Source: Geosiphon pyriformis
Taxonomy: Eukaryota; Glomeromycota; Glomeromycetes; Archaeosporales; Geosiphonaceae
Reading direction: 5' to 3'
NCBI GenBank assembly: GCA_016748015.1
Contig: JAAOMT010000766.1
Coordinates: 13,064 to 77,063, forward strand
Length of the DNA: 64,000 bases
Shown here: positions 1 through 10,937 of the stretch, piece after piece
Numbering within the stretch: position 1 is the first letter of the stretch
Layout: the number at the start of each line of letters is the position of its first letter
Notes under the pieces: model-generated
Databases searched by the model: none
What the model saw: only the letters and a program-made list of their open reading frames with translations
What the model was told of the DNA's origin: nothing
Position numbers and translations under genes: made by a program

Positions 1-288
1 TATTGATTAATTTGGGTGAACTATTCATAATTTCGGCGACTTTCTATAAATTTCGGCGAATTTCTGTAAATTTCGGCGAATTTTTGAATGTTACAAAGTT
101 CAGGGTATTGTGTAATTTGATCATCCTACTTTCTGTTATACTAATTAGATTATTTTAATTGAATTGTGATATGTGATAATTGATTAAATAATAAATGATA
201 ATTTGAAATGATATTAATATACTAATGAATTATAGGAATTATAAGAGTAATTTTATGCTAATTAATAACTAAAATTCTACTGGTAATA
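1..288 (-). repeat. Family C LTR, inverted, cut by window start
   Basis: This is the reverse complement of about 3394-3703 at the other end of the fragment, with scattered substitutions. It holds three TTCGGCGA units at 20-bp spacing (near 34, 54 and 74) and a fourth, diverged unit near 14. Its inner edge, TGGTAATA at 281-288, corresponds to the LTR terminus TGTTATCA seen at 3394, and reverse transcriptase coding sequence starts directly after it. It is either the end of a minus-strand element or solo LTR inserted into the RT gene, or the product of a self-insertion. Confidence 0.75.
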
Positions 289-1107
289 TTGTCTATCTTG
301 ATGACACTGATATATACTCACCAAGCTTTGAGACTCATCTTATACACCTGCAAGAAGTTTTTCAATGATTACTAAAAGCAGAATTAAAGTTAAATATTGA
401 AAAATGTCACTTTAGAAAAACAAGCTTAATTTTCTTCAGACACATTGTTAGCAAAGATGGAGTCAAACCAAATCCTGGAACAATCAGTGCTGTCAAAAAC
501 TTTCAAACTTCCAGAAATACCACAGAACTATGAAGATTTGTAGAATTAGCCTCTTACTATTGAAAATTTATAAAAGGATTCTCAGAAATTGCCAAACCAC
601 TTAATTATTTTACCAACAAAAATGTACCATACAAATGGACTGAAGAACAACAAAAAGCTTTTGAAACTCTCAAAACAAAATTGACAACAGCCCCAATTCT
701 TGCTTACCCAGACTTCAACAAACAATTCCAATTAGCCACTAATGTTTCACACATAGTATTTGGTGCCATCTTATCACAATTAAATGAAAATGGCCAGAAA
801 CAAGTTATTGCTTATGCCAGCAAAACATTCAAGCCAACAGAACTCAAATATGGCTCAACTGAATTGGAAGCTGCTGCAGTCATTTGGGCTCTCAAATACT
901 TTCAACAATACCTAAAGAATGGAAAAGAATTTGACATAATAACTGACAATATTGGCTTCAAATGGCTTAATAAAAAAAAAAACTGAACAAAGTGCCAAAC
1001 AGTCTCAATAGAATAACTTTCTAGCAGACTACAGATACATTGTACATCACAAACCAGAAAAACTACACACCAATGTTGATAGCTTCTCAAGAATGAGACA
1101 ATATTAA
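289..1107 (+). pseudogene. Gypsy family C pol fragment: RT (C-terminal part) and RNase H
   Basis: The reading frame opens at the RT catalytic box VYLDD (Y-L-D-D at 294-305) and continues through the RT thumb and connection (HIVSKDGVKPNP, FIKGFSEIAKPL, YKWTEEQQKAF) into RNase H from about 681. In RNase H the usual TDAS reads TNVS, the STELEAAAVIWAL helix is kept, and the TDN box follows. Stops in the RT part stand where Arg or another residue is expected (FQ*LLKA, TEL*RFV). The A-run near 970 breaks the frame after LNKKKN. The N-terminal half of RT is missing because the inverted LTR lies there. A dead copy. Confidence 0.85.
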
Positions 1108-1109
1108 TA

Positions 1110-2560
1110 CCAACATCAACACCAACAAAACACCAACAAACTTAACAGTAGAACAAACAACAAAATTAACAACAATAGATCCAGAAAACTACAACAACAT
1201 CAAAAACTATTTGAAGACTCTTACCATGCCAGAAAATTGGTCTCCAAGTGAAAAACATTGATTACAACACCAATCCAAACAATATTTTATACACCACAAC
1301 AAAATCTATTACAAAAATCATAAAAATCCAAACCAACCATTCAGATTAGTATAGGAAAATGAAAAAAAAACAATTCTATACAACATGCACACAGATCTTT
1401 TTTCAGCACACTTGGGAAGAGATGGAACAATTCAAAAAACTTTTGAACATTATTTTTGGTCTCACATGCAAAAAGACATTTGACTATATGTAGAATCTTG
1501 TGATAATTGTCAAAGAAGAGGAGGAACTTGTCCCACAGAACCTTTAAATCCAATCAAAGTTGGACAACCATTTGACAGAGTTGGAATTGATTTAGTCAGA
1601 CCATTACCTATCACAACCCAAGGAAATCATTATATTGCAGTAGCAGTAGATTATCTTACCAAATGGCCTGAAGCTAGAGCCATCCAAAGAGCAGATGCAA
1701 AATCAGTAGCAAATTTCATCTATGAAGACATTATTTGTAGACATAGATGTCCAATTGAACTCTTATCTGATTAAAGAACACATTTTGTGAACAACCCAAT
1801 ACAAGAAATTTGTGAACAATTCAATATCAAAAGATCTCTATTATTGTCTTATCACCCTCAAACAAATGAACGTGTAGAATGGTTCAACAGAACATTGTGT
1901 GAATTGTTGGCCAAAGTCTCAACAGATTTTGACCAGGAATGGGATATTTTTATTCTATCAGTATTACTAGCATACAGAACACTAAAACAAGATACTATGA
2001 AACACACACCATTTGACCTTATTTATGGAAAGACAGCAATATTACCAATTAATTTCACAGTAGAAACATACCTAGTGCAACCAATTAATGAAGAAAACTT
2101 TCAAGAAACACTCCAAAGAAGGTCCTACACTCTTCTCAGTACACTGGAAGGAAAAAAAAAGATAGCAGCAACTCACATTGAACATTCCCAAACTCAACAA
2201 AAAGAAAGACATAACAACAAATTACCACTCATTATCAATGAATTTAAAGTTGGAAATAAAGTTCTCTTACACAGAACTAAGACTGAAAAACAATGGAGTG
2301 GAAAATTTGAAAACAAATGGGATGAACCATTTTATATTTACGAAATTCTAGGCAATGGATCATATAAGTTAAGACTTGATGATAAAATACTAACAAAAGT
2401 TGCACATGGAGACAAATTGAAACACTATCATTCCAGAAACAATTCTGAAACATTAATTCCACAAATTGGTACACATTCCCCTTTAATTAATCCTGAAGAT
2501 ATTCCCCAAAATTTAGAACCAATAATTATAATAAAACAACAACCAAACTTGAACACTTAA
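1110..2560 (+). pseudogene. Gypsy family C integrase
   Basis: The integrase zinc region (AHLGRDGTIQKTF, then CDNCQRR) is followed by the core. The catalytic triad is visible: Asp in GIDLVRP near 1589, Asp in LLSD at 1769-1771, and Glu in NERVEWF at 1877-1879. The last two are 35 residues apart, as expected for DD35E. A GPY/F-like module (KWDEPFYIYEILGNGSYKL) lies near 2310-2370. In-frame stops at the YLV*ENE and LLSD*RTH positions fit CAA or CGA to TAA/TGA changes. From 1787 to 2560 the frame stays open for 257 codons. No chromodomain is recognised after the GPY/F module. Confidence 0.88.
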
Positions 2561-2705
2561 ATTTTACAATAATTCTTTAATAAAAACACAAAGACAAAAA
2601 ATAGTAAATAATTACAAAAAACACTCAAACCCAAAAACAAATAAAAACTCCATATCCAAAAATAATTTTCTTTATTCTCTCTTTTCATAATTAGTCAATT
2701 TTATC

Positions 2706-3382
2706 ATGATTATTCCCCGAAATATTCAACAAATATCCCAAAAATTAATGTTAGCCTTGAAAACACTTCCTGACTTATCCATAACGATTAATAGAAGTCA
2801 AATTAATTACATTTAGAAAGAAACCACAGCTCCAGTAGTAAATTATTTACAGAACTATTACCTCTATAGAAGAAAAACAAGAAGTCACTCTGAAAATAGG
2901 TTACCAAGACTTTTGAAGCAAACACTAGAAGAAAATCTTTTAATTGCCCCTATTGACATTCCACCAAATGCTACAATACAACAAAAACTTCTACTACTTC
3001 TCAATAAACAGAACAATGAACACACCCCTATCTATAAATACTTTCATATTGAAAAGACACTTTATGAATGAAAACTGGAACTTGAAACAACAAATCTCAT
3101 TTCTAAAGCTATACAAAAACAAATTCATAATGAATTCAAAACAGCAGCTGGATCAACAAACACTCACTACAAACTTAGAGCAGCTTTTAGACTCTATGAT
3201 TTGTTTAATACTTGTGAAAATGTTCTACAAAATCCAATACTGTAACCAATGAAAGTCCAATACATTGGCAAACTCACAGAACTGAAATTTTAACAATTTT
3301 CAGACCAGATTACTTCAATTATTTTGGATCACTATTTCAATATCACAGATAGTGTTTGGACTTCGATGGAGCTCAGTCTTGA
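2706..3382 (+). pseudogene. ORF3 downstream of integrase, family C
   Basis: A separate reading frame begins at ATG 2706 (MIIPRNIQQISQKLML) and runs for about 225 codons to the edge of the 3' LTR. It contains four in-frame stops, each explained by one C-to-T or G-to-A change in a Gln or Trp codon. Recognisable blocks are YKYFHIEKTLYE, THYKLRAAFRLYDLF and FSDQITSIILD. In a neighbouring frame the last codons read D-F-D-G-A-Q-S-stop, matching the end of ORF3 in element E1. No transmembrane segments are seen. The product is not recognised; its position resembles env or accessory genes of other retroelements, but nothing supports an envelope. Confidence 0.6.
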
Positions 3383-3393
3383 GGAGGAGATTA
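3381..3393 (+). promoter_or_regulatory. Polypurine tract before family C 3' LTR
   Basis: GAGGAGGAGATTA lies directly before the LTR start TGTTATCAG. A purine run abutting a TG terminus is the expected plus-strand priming site. Confidence 0.65.
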
Positions 3394-3591
3394 TGTTATC
3401 AGTAGAATTTTAGCTATTAATTAACATGAAATTACCCTTATAATTCCTATAATTAATTAGTATATTAATATCATTTCAAATTATCATTTATTATTTAATC
3501 AATTATCACATATCACGATTCAATTAAATAATCTAATTAGTATAACAAAAAGTAGGATGATCAAATTACACAATACCCTGAACTTTGTAAC

Positions 3592-3765
3592 ATTCAAAAA
3601 TTCGCCGAAATTTACAGAAATTCGCTGAAATTTATAAGAAATTCGCCGAAATTTATAGAAATTCGCCGAAATTATGAATAGTTCACCCAAAGTAATTAAT
3701 AGTTCAGCGAAATAACTTGTAGTTCATCAAAATGTATCTTTAGTTCACCAAAATTTGAGCAAAGA
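3592..3765 (+). repeat. Tandem array of TTCGCCGAA-type units, period about 20.3 bp
   Basis: Eight units with TTC cores at 3601, 3621, 3642, 3662, 3682, 3703, 3723 and 3743. The consensus drifts from TTCGCCGAAA to TTCACCAAAA along the array. It lies immediately upstream of the LTR TATA box, so it occupies an enhancer position. Confidence 0.8.
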
Positions 3766-3805
3766 GAAAAAGTGCAAGTTCATAGATTAGTACTACAACA
3801 AGTTG

Positions 3806-3815
3806 TATAAAAAAA
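3806..3815 (+). promoter_or_regulatory. TATA box of family C LTR
   Basis: TATAAAAAAA about 60 bp after the last array unit, inside the LTR, at the place expected for the U3 core promoter. Confidence 0.55.
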
Positions 3816-3883
3816 GAGCTTTTCTCTTCAAAAAAATGTATCTTACTTTAGATTTATCACTTAGAACCATTTCTACACACACA

Positions 3884-4300
3884 AAAAGAAATAAATATCA
3901 AATAATTTGAAAAACCAAATTCTTTAATTATTGCACTTGGAAATCCCCAAAACCCAACTAATGTTTTAAAATTGATTAGCTACCAATTTCAGTAAAACTG
4001 TTAGTGACTTCAGGCCTGGATAGAAAACGTTTCCCTTGACAGAATTCAATTTTTTTTATATTTTTTTTACATTTCTTTTATTTTCTTATTATAATCATTA
4101 GGGTAGTCTACAAACGAGATTCCTGTAGAAGAGTTGACTTTCACAGCAAAATAACTACACATTTTAGTGAGCTTCCAGATGAGCAATTCCTGGGAAAGAG
4201 TTGACATTTACTACAATGTAATTACATAAAGTAACTGGCAAGGAATTGGTCATTCCACTTATAAGCCCAGCAAGTTCAAATTATAGAAGATAATTTGAAA
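3884..4300. other. Non-coding AT-rich spacer with an imperfect duplication
   Basis: No gene seen. A block beginning TTCCTG..AAGAGTTGAC near 4121 recurs near 4186 as an imperfect direct repeat of about 65 bp. This may be the 3' tail of the neighbouring minus-strand LINE. Confidence 0.35.
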
Positions 4301-4559
4301 ATAAATTCAGTTATTGGAGGTTCAACTACTTCTAGAAAACGTGAATTTGCAACCAACAGACATTTACAACATTCAAGAAAAGAGACCAAAAACCTCTGGT
4401 AACACCATATTAAAACTACTACAGAAATTCATACTTATAATGCCATTAACACACCTAGCTTCTTACTTAATGAAATTAACTATATTAAACAAATTTTTAA
4501 TAAAGTAATAAGCATTACCAAAAACAGGTTTGTTTTCAATATTGAAAAAACAACATGAC

Positions 4560-5140
4560 ATTATAAGAAGTAAAAACAAATCTGGAGACAACTGTAATAT
4601 TGACATAGAAATTGACATGTTTGTTTTTAACATTGCCAGAATAACTTTTGATTTTTTTCCATGTAATTAAAATTTTTTTTTTGAAATGACTTAATAAATA
4701 TGCTCTTTTTTAATCCAGCATTTATTGCAAAAATCAGGACCAAACACACTATAACTAAAGTTATACATGTCTAACAAAGCTTGGCTGTTTGTAAACAAAG
4801 TAACCAATTTAGAAACAAGAATACATTTCAAAGCAAAAACAATGGCCTACAACTCCATTAAAGTTAAAAACAACAACCCATTTATTCTAATTCCAACACT
4901 AGTGTTCACATTTGGAAAATAGGCAGCAACATCACTATAAACACTCACTAATCCCAAACTTTTAACAAAGCCATCTATGTAAACAGTTACAGAAACTGGA
5001 CCAGAATTCAATAAACATTCACAAATATAATCAAAGTCACAAAAAAGATTGGCAAGAATGAACAGAAGAGATACTGACCTATTATATAACAAACTATCTT
5101 CACCAATAAACTTGACCAAAAAACCAAACTATATGGGAAC
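4560..5140 (-). pseudogene. LINE 1 RNase H domain
   Basis: A frame of about 90 codons (4847-5119) carries the RNase H blocks VYIDGFVKSLG, LMELQAIVFALK and, just downstream, FTNSQALLDMYN. The last is the expected TDSQ box with Asp replaced by Asn. The stretch before it (5165-5413, ending DMCFTWNTFCK) is the conserved linker between RT and RNase H. Confidence 0.7.
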
Positions 5141-5399
5141 TGGGCCCTTAGGGTCCAGTTTTTTTCATTTACAAAAAGTATTCCATGTAAAACACATGTC
5201 ATAATATTCCAAAAGCTGGTTTACAAACATAATCTTATATCTTTTAAGAGACTTTACCATGCCCAAATAACAATTTAAGCCCAGCACATTCAGAATTGCA
5301 ATATTATTTTCAGCCCAAAAAACATCAAACAGATTATTACTTAAAAACAGATTGCACAAAGCAAAAGCATGTGTTGTACTAGTCAAAAAACAATTTATT

Positions 5400-7270
5400 G
5401 GATTAATTAGCAACCTAACCAGAATTTAAAGAGAGTGCTAGAGCATTCAGCTAGTGACTTGTAGATCTATAGCTCTGTGTTTGAATAAATTGCTAAGAAT
5501 TTCATTAGTATTGGTAAAAATAACCAAACCAGCCAACAGATTCTTAGTTAGCACTTGCTCAAAAGTTCTCAAACTGTACAACTCAGGATAATATAATGTC
5601 TTACTCAAAAAGTTCTTGGACAGATTAGCTTTAAACTTTAACTCTTTTCTTAATATTTTGTCTCATTTCTCATACACACTTTTTGAAACACAACTGAATT
5701 GCAACTTATAGTCAACAATAGACTACACAATAACAAAAACCAAATACAAAAACTGTTTCTTAGTAATGGTCTTTCTCAAAACCACATTCAAAAAAAACTG
5801 AACATCCAAATAAGTCTTAACTAAACTTGGTTTAAACAGGCTATTAGTTAAGAAAAAAATTCCCAAATATTAATAAGATTCACATTTTTTAGCTATAAAG
5901 ATATTAGAACCATTAATTAACAGCAAAGAATTCTTGGCTTCTTGGTTAATAGGAATGGTGACCATTTTGTTTGTATTGATTGAAATATTATTTATTAAAA
6001 AAAATTCACTAGTAATATCCAAAATATATTGTATAGCCACCATACAATTTTTAATCCAAATAATATTATTAATAAAGACACTAGCTGCAAAAAAAAAAAA
6101 CTTTGCCATCTCTGAAATCAACCTTATCAGACTTTGTAAAAAACTTTAAATTCAATCTATAACCACACAATTGCTTATGTTTTTTGATTTTACAAAGCAG
6201 AAAATCATAAAAAATTTTCCATAGCAGTGGTAAAAAGATTTTCTTTTAATCCAAACTATCATAAACAGCATATCTACTAGTAAGTTCAAAGTTTGTCATC
6301 ATTTAATTAGTCCAATCATTATGTATACTTTCAAAAAACATTACAAAATGGGAACACATCTTGATCCTAGCCAAGTTATTCTATAAATAAAATCATCTAA
6401 CTAAGTCATAAGCTTTTTGCATATCCTAGAGAACCAGCCACAGCTCCCTGTCTTTTTTTAATGCATTCTCAATTATTGAACCAATAGCAAAAATCAGAGT
6501 TTGAGTGGACATATTCTTTAAAACTAAAAAATTATCATCATAAAAAACATCAAACTTACTGTAAACCAAAGATATCCTGTCTAAAAAAATCTTAGACAAT
6601 ATTTTTTGGGCTGTTTCAATTAATATTATAGGTCTGGTATTTATAAGAGTCTTTTCTTAATCATGGTTTTGATATTATAGACACCCATGTTTGTTTTTAC
6701 TGTGTAGGCACTGTACTTAACACAAGACACACATTAAAAATATTTAACAAACCACTTAAAAACCAGACATCTCTATGCTTTCAAAGTTTGTTCAGAATAC
6801 CAGAAAGTCCAGCAGTTTTACTATTAAACAATTTCTTAACAACCTAAAAAAACTTATCAAATTTGATATCACACATAATATTCAAAAATACATCATTATT
6901 GACATAGTCTAAAGAAACATATTGATTAAATTATTGGGCAAACAGAGCATTAAGAATCTCATGCTTTCTTGTCTATCTTTTTATAATAATGTTAACTATA
7001 GACTTAACTTTATCAGGTGCCAGGATTAAATCATTATCTACAATTAGATAGTCGAGCACTACTTTCTAAAATGATCACTTCAAAACATTGTTGATTATAT
7101 GTTCTTTATTAAAACAAAAGTTTTCCATGTATTTGTTAATTGCTTTTTTAATAAGAATGTTTTTGGCAATCTTAAATTTATAATACTTGGATTTATGGTA
7201 CTTTTTTCTTATTTTTGACAAATAATATAAAATTCTCTCTATGTTTTTGTCATTGCCAACTATAATGTGC
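5400..7270 (-). pseudogene. LINE 1 reverse transcriptase
   Basis: SKTAGLSGILNKL near 6800 matches the LINE RT block NKAPGPSGI. The catalytic F-V-D-D box is represented by FINNIIWI near 6060, so both aspartates read Asn. Downstream SYQYLGIFF and the AIDLQV block are typical of this LINE family. Many stops. A non-functional copy. Confidence 0.7.
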
Positions 7271-7559
7271 ACTTTGAAAGCCTCTACTTTGTTAATACTA
7301 AACTATATATTAATAAGATAATCAGCTTTTAACTTTTGACTCAAATCCAAATATTTTACTATCTTGGTTACTAACAACTTTAGCTTAAAGAACCTTGATA
7401 ATTGTTTATTCTTAGAACATTCAAACTTGTTAAACCAGAATTTAGAAAACATTTTATTGACAGAGCTTACCACCACCTCTTTAAGAATTTTCCACATAGT
7501 ATTCAAATTTTTATCATCCTTTGCATCATAAAATTCATCCAACTTTTTCAAGAATTTGT

Positions 7560-8420
7560 CCAATAAATGTTTTCTAAAACATGCCTATTTATTGATATTG
7601 GCATCTTTGATTCTAAATTTTTACTTATTTCTATTAGTTTGCTTATAATTACTATTGAGACAAGTATTTAAAAAACCACTTAAACCAACCAAAACCATAA
7701 TAGTTCTGTAATCCATATTAAAGAAACCAGAAATAGAATTAACTCTATGATTGACCATTGCAAATAACAAACTTCTACTTATGAAAATATAATCAATAAC
7801 TTTTTTAGCACTCCTTGAATTGTTCCAAGTAAGAGCTTTACTCAGCAAATGTCTATTAAATAAATTGATCAAATTCAGATCCAAACAGAACTTGAAACTT
7901 GCACTTTTCCTAGATTTATTTTTATTAAAATCTTTACTCAGAATCACAAAAGTGTTGGAGTTAACAGTCTTAGCAATAAAAAAGTTGATTCTTACAGTTT
8001 GACTAAATCTGATTTTAACCAAAGTATCAGTATACAGAACTAAAATTGTGACCAAAAGTTTGCCTTTAAAAAAAAGCCTCACTAAAATAACCTGATCAGG
8101 GCTTCTTTAATCTTAGAAACATAATACATCAGAGAATTGTTCATAATAATGACCACTCCAGCACCAAAAAACTTTTTGTTTAAACCAGATGAAAAAATTT
8201 TTATACTATTAAACTTATTCATAATCTATGGTCTAATATTAGGTCTTAACTTCATTTCTGTAATAATTAAAACCATATTTTCTAAATTTACATGCCAGTA
8301 AATAACATCTTTTTGCTTAGCAAAAACATTGATACTCTAAACATTACATGTAGCAAACTTCTAGATTAAATCACTTATTGAGACAAAGAAGACACCAAAA
8401 AACCTGAGCCAGTACACAAT
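7560..8420 (-). pseudogene. LINE 1 APE-type endonuclease
   Basis: A 153-codon frame (7621-8082) contains the endonuclease/exonuclease/phosphatase blocks: SKDFNKNKSR (expected GDFN), LTWNNSRSAKKVIDYIFIS (the W-x-N-S...ID-Y-I block) and MDYRTIMVLVGL (expected SDH box with His to Tyr). Motif order and spacing fit the C-terminal half of an APE nuclease. Confidence 0.78.
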
Positions 8421-10109
8421 TAATCCAATTTCACCAGAACTAAACTAACAAAAACTTTGAGAGCCACCAATTTCGACTCCAAACTGCCCACCTTGATAGT
8501 CAAAACTTTTGAACTACTTGAATCCAAAGCTAAGACATTAAAGGCAACAAGAAAAAGAGGCAAATACAACAATTTAGAACCATCTAAAACCATATTTAAA
8601 TCCAGATCCAAACCATCAGCCAATAAGATAGCCAAATTGTAAAAGGGAGGAAGAAAAACCAAAGACACTAATTCTATGTTGCTAAGTTTGCACACTAAGC
8701 TAGAAATTTAATCTACTAAAAGCTTCAAAGAGCATTTTAAAGAAGCCAAATAAGCATTTAAAGATGAGTTATCAGCTAAAATAAAAGAAAAATTATCACT
8801 CAAACTTAATGCACCAAAAGGAAGAAAACCAAATTCTGAAGCTGCAAATAAACCATAAAAAAGGGATTCCACTAAGACTACTTGAATCTAAAATTTACCA
8901 CCAAAGGCAGTAAAACAAGAGATAAAAACATTTTTCTTGGCATACAGCTTGGCTAGCTAAAGATAACTCATATCTGATGTAGTTTTTTTAAATAATATTG
9001 AAGACTTAAAAGTAAACACACTTGTTATACTATATTCTAAAGTGAAATGACCAAATTTCTCACACTTTTTATACCAAACCAGATCTATTCTAATCCATAA
9101 GAGTTTTATGTCACCAAAAATTGGCTTCATGTAAAAAACAAACTTTAGCTCTTTGTCAAAATTGAAACCAATCATGACACAGCAAACCCAATTGCCAATA
9201 TTAAGTAAATAATTAATAACACATGTTTTCTCACCTATTTTTTTTTAAAGAGTATTAAGATTATAAACAGTCATTTCTATAGGCAAGATAAACAAAAGTG
9301 CTCTGAACTGATTCTTAAACATTTAAGTACTACAATTTTTCACAGTTATAGTTACACATACTGAGTTTTTTCCAATTAGAAATAACTATTTTGAAACCAA
9401 CTGTTCAGTTTGACCTGATTTAATAAATTCTATCACAGCTTTTTGCCACATACCAATGAATTGAATTTTGATTAACTTAATTTCTCTAAACTTAGATACT
9501 ATAGCAATAATTATTTCTTTAAGCATATTTATAAGAATTTTTTTGATTACTACTGTTCAATCTAAACAGATTTTTTGTCTTTTGAAAAAATATTGGCCCT
9601 CCCAAAACCATTGATTGTTGAGAACAATTTCTTAATAAACTGAGTTTTTGCTGTTGTAGATTTGCTTTCTACCATTGAAATATTAATGTTCAAGACAAAA
9701 GACTTTTTAATTGATACCTCAACTTGAGTTTTTACAATTTTTGGGTTAATTCATTTGTTTTTTAAAAAAATATTAAGAGGAAAAAAGAAAAGTCTATTAT
9801 CTTTATCTATGCCATAATTAATAGAACCCAAAAAAAAACCACACTCCAAACTGATATCTACCCTTCTATTTGTCTTAGAAGTGTTTACTACTAAACCAAG
9901 AAGAGAGCCATTATTGATACCCAAAAACATACCATTATTTTTACTATCACTAGATATATTGTCTTTATCCGAGTATATATCACTGTCAATAATAGGTTTA
10001 ACCAAAAAAATATCTCTTTTATTATCAGAATACTTAATATTACCAACTGAAACTTTTTTTTTCTAAGAAAAAAATCTCTAATAGGGTTTTGCAAAGCACT
10101 CTTAAACAT
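8420..10109 (-). pseudogene. LINE 1 ORF1 (gag-like, degenerate CCHC knuckle)
   Basis: The frame starts near 10109 (ATG after ATATCAAAAAAAAG) and is broken many times. Near 9034-9082 it reads LVWYKKCEKFGHFTLEY, a C-x2-C-x4-H-x4-C knuckle in which the first and last Cys are Tyr. A Ser/Leu-rich stretch at 8420-8695 (KVLTIKVGSLESKLVALKVF) is shared with LINE 2 at 23280-23400. Confidence 0.65.
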
Positions 10110-10894
10110 CTTTTTTTTGATATACTACTATTTAAAGCAGCTACCAGATCCACTACAAAAAGATTATTTGCTTGAAAAATGTTATAAGAAACTAACCAAA
10201 AAAAAATAAAAACAAAAAATTTCTTTTTTAAAAAAACACTTTTTAAGAAATTTGGGAAAAAAGAGAGAAAGAAGTTTTATTATTTTTTTAAAATTATTAT
10301 ATTATAATTAATTAATTTATATTATTTTAAAATTTTTTACTAAATTTTTAAACTGTAACAATGTGTAATTTTTTTATTAACATAAAACTTAAAAGCTAAT
10401 TTTATTAATAAATTGTTATTAATTAATTTTAAATATTTTTAATATTATTAAAATAAGATTTTTGCAAATTTTAAGTAATTTGTATTTGTAATTTCTAATT
10501 TTGTTACTTTTATTAATAGTTTCTAATAATGTTTTTGTTTTTTATAAATTATATCTTATAAAAAACATTAAATATTATAAGTAATTTATTGAGTTTTTTA
10601 ACTTTTTATAATTTATTATTTGAATATAAAATTTTTTAATATAATAATTTTTATAAAAAATTTTTTAAAGGTATTAATAAATAAATTTTTTATATAATAA
10701 ACAAAAATTTAATATAATAATAGATAATACTCAATATTTAATTTTATTAATATAATAACTGATTTATTTTGGTGTTTTTTGCTTTTTTAATATGTATTTT
10801 TAATTTTTTGGCTATATTTTATATTTTTTTGGTGTTTTTTATCAAACAATCTTTGATATTATAATTTTAATGTTTTTTTTAATTAATTAGTAAA

Positions 10895-10937
10895 TACAAA
10901 ACAAAACAAAACAAAACAAAACAAAATAAAACAAAAT
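10895..10937 (+). repeat. (CAAAA)n microsatellite
   Basis: Five near-perfect ACAAA units followed by two interrupted ones. Confidence 0.9.

Larger units (their letters stand above)
3394..3883 (+). repeat. Family C 3' LTR
   Basis: It starts with TGTTATCAG right after a polypurine tract. The first 310 bp are repeated inverted at the window start. A tandem array at 3592-3765 precedes a TATA box (TATAAAAAAA at 3806-3815). The right end is set only provisionally at ...TTCTACACACA, because no second full copy or target duplication is available. Confidence 0.65.
4300..10190 (-). mobile_element. LINE 1: decayed non-LTR retrotransposon, minus strand
   Basis: On the minus strand the order is ORF1 with a CCHC knuckle (8420-10109), APE endonuclease (7560-8420), RT (5400-7270) and RNase H (4560-5140). 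It matches LINE 2 at 21560-27464 in order and sequence, including the leader before the first ATG (ATATCAAAAAA). It is full of stops and frameshifts and has almost no CpG. The protein blocks resemble the LINE families I know from Rhizophagus. The 3' boundary is not defined. Confidence 0.8.

Noticed and set aside
5428-5495. tRNA-like text with A-box (GTGCTAGAGCATTCAG) and weak B-box
   Set aside because: It translates on the minus strand as the conserved LINE block FKHRAIDLQV, which continues in frame on both sides, and its arms do not pair properly.
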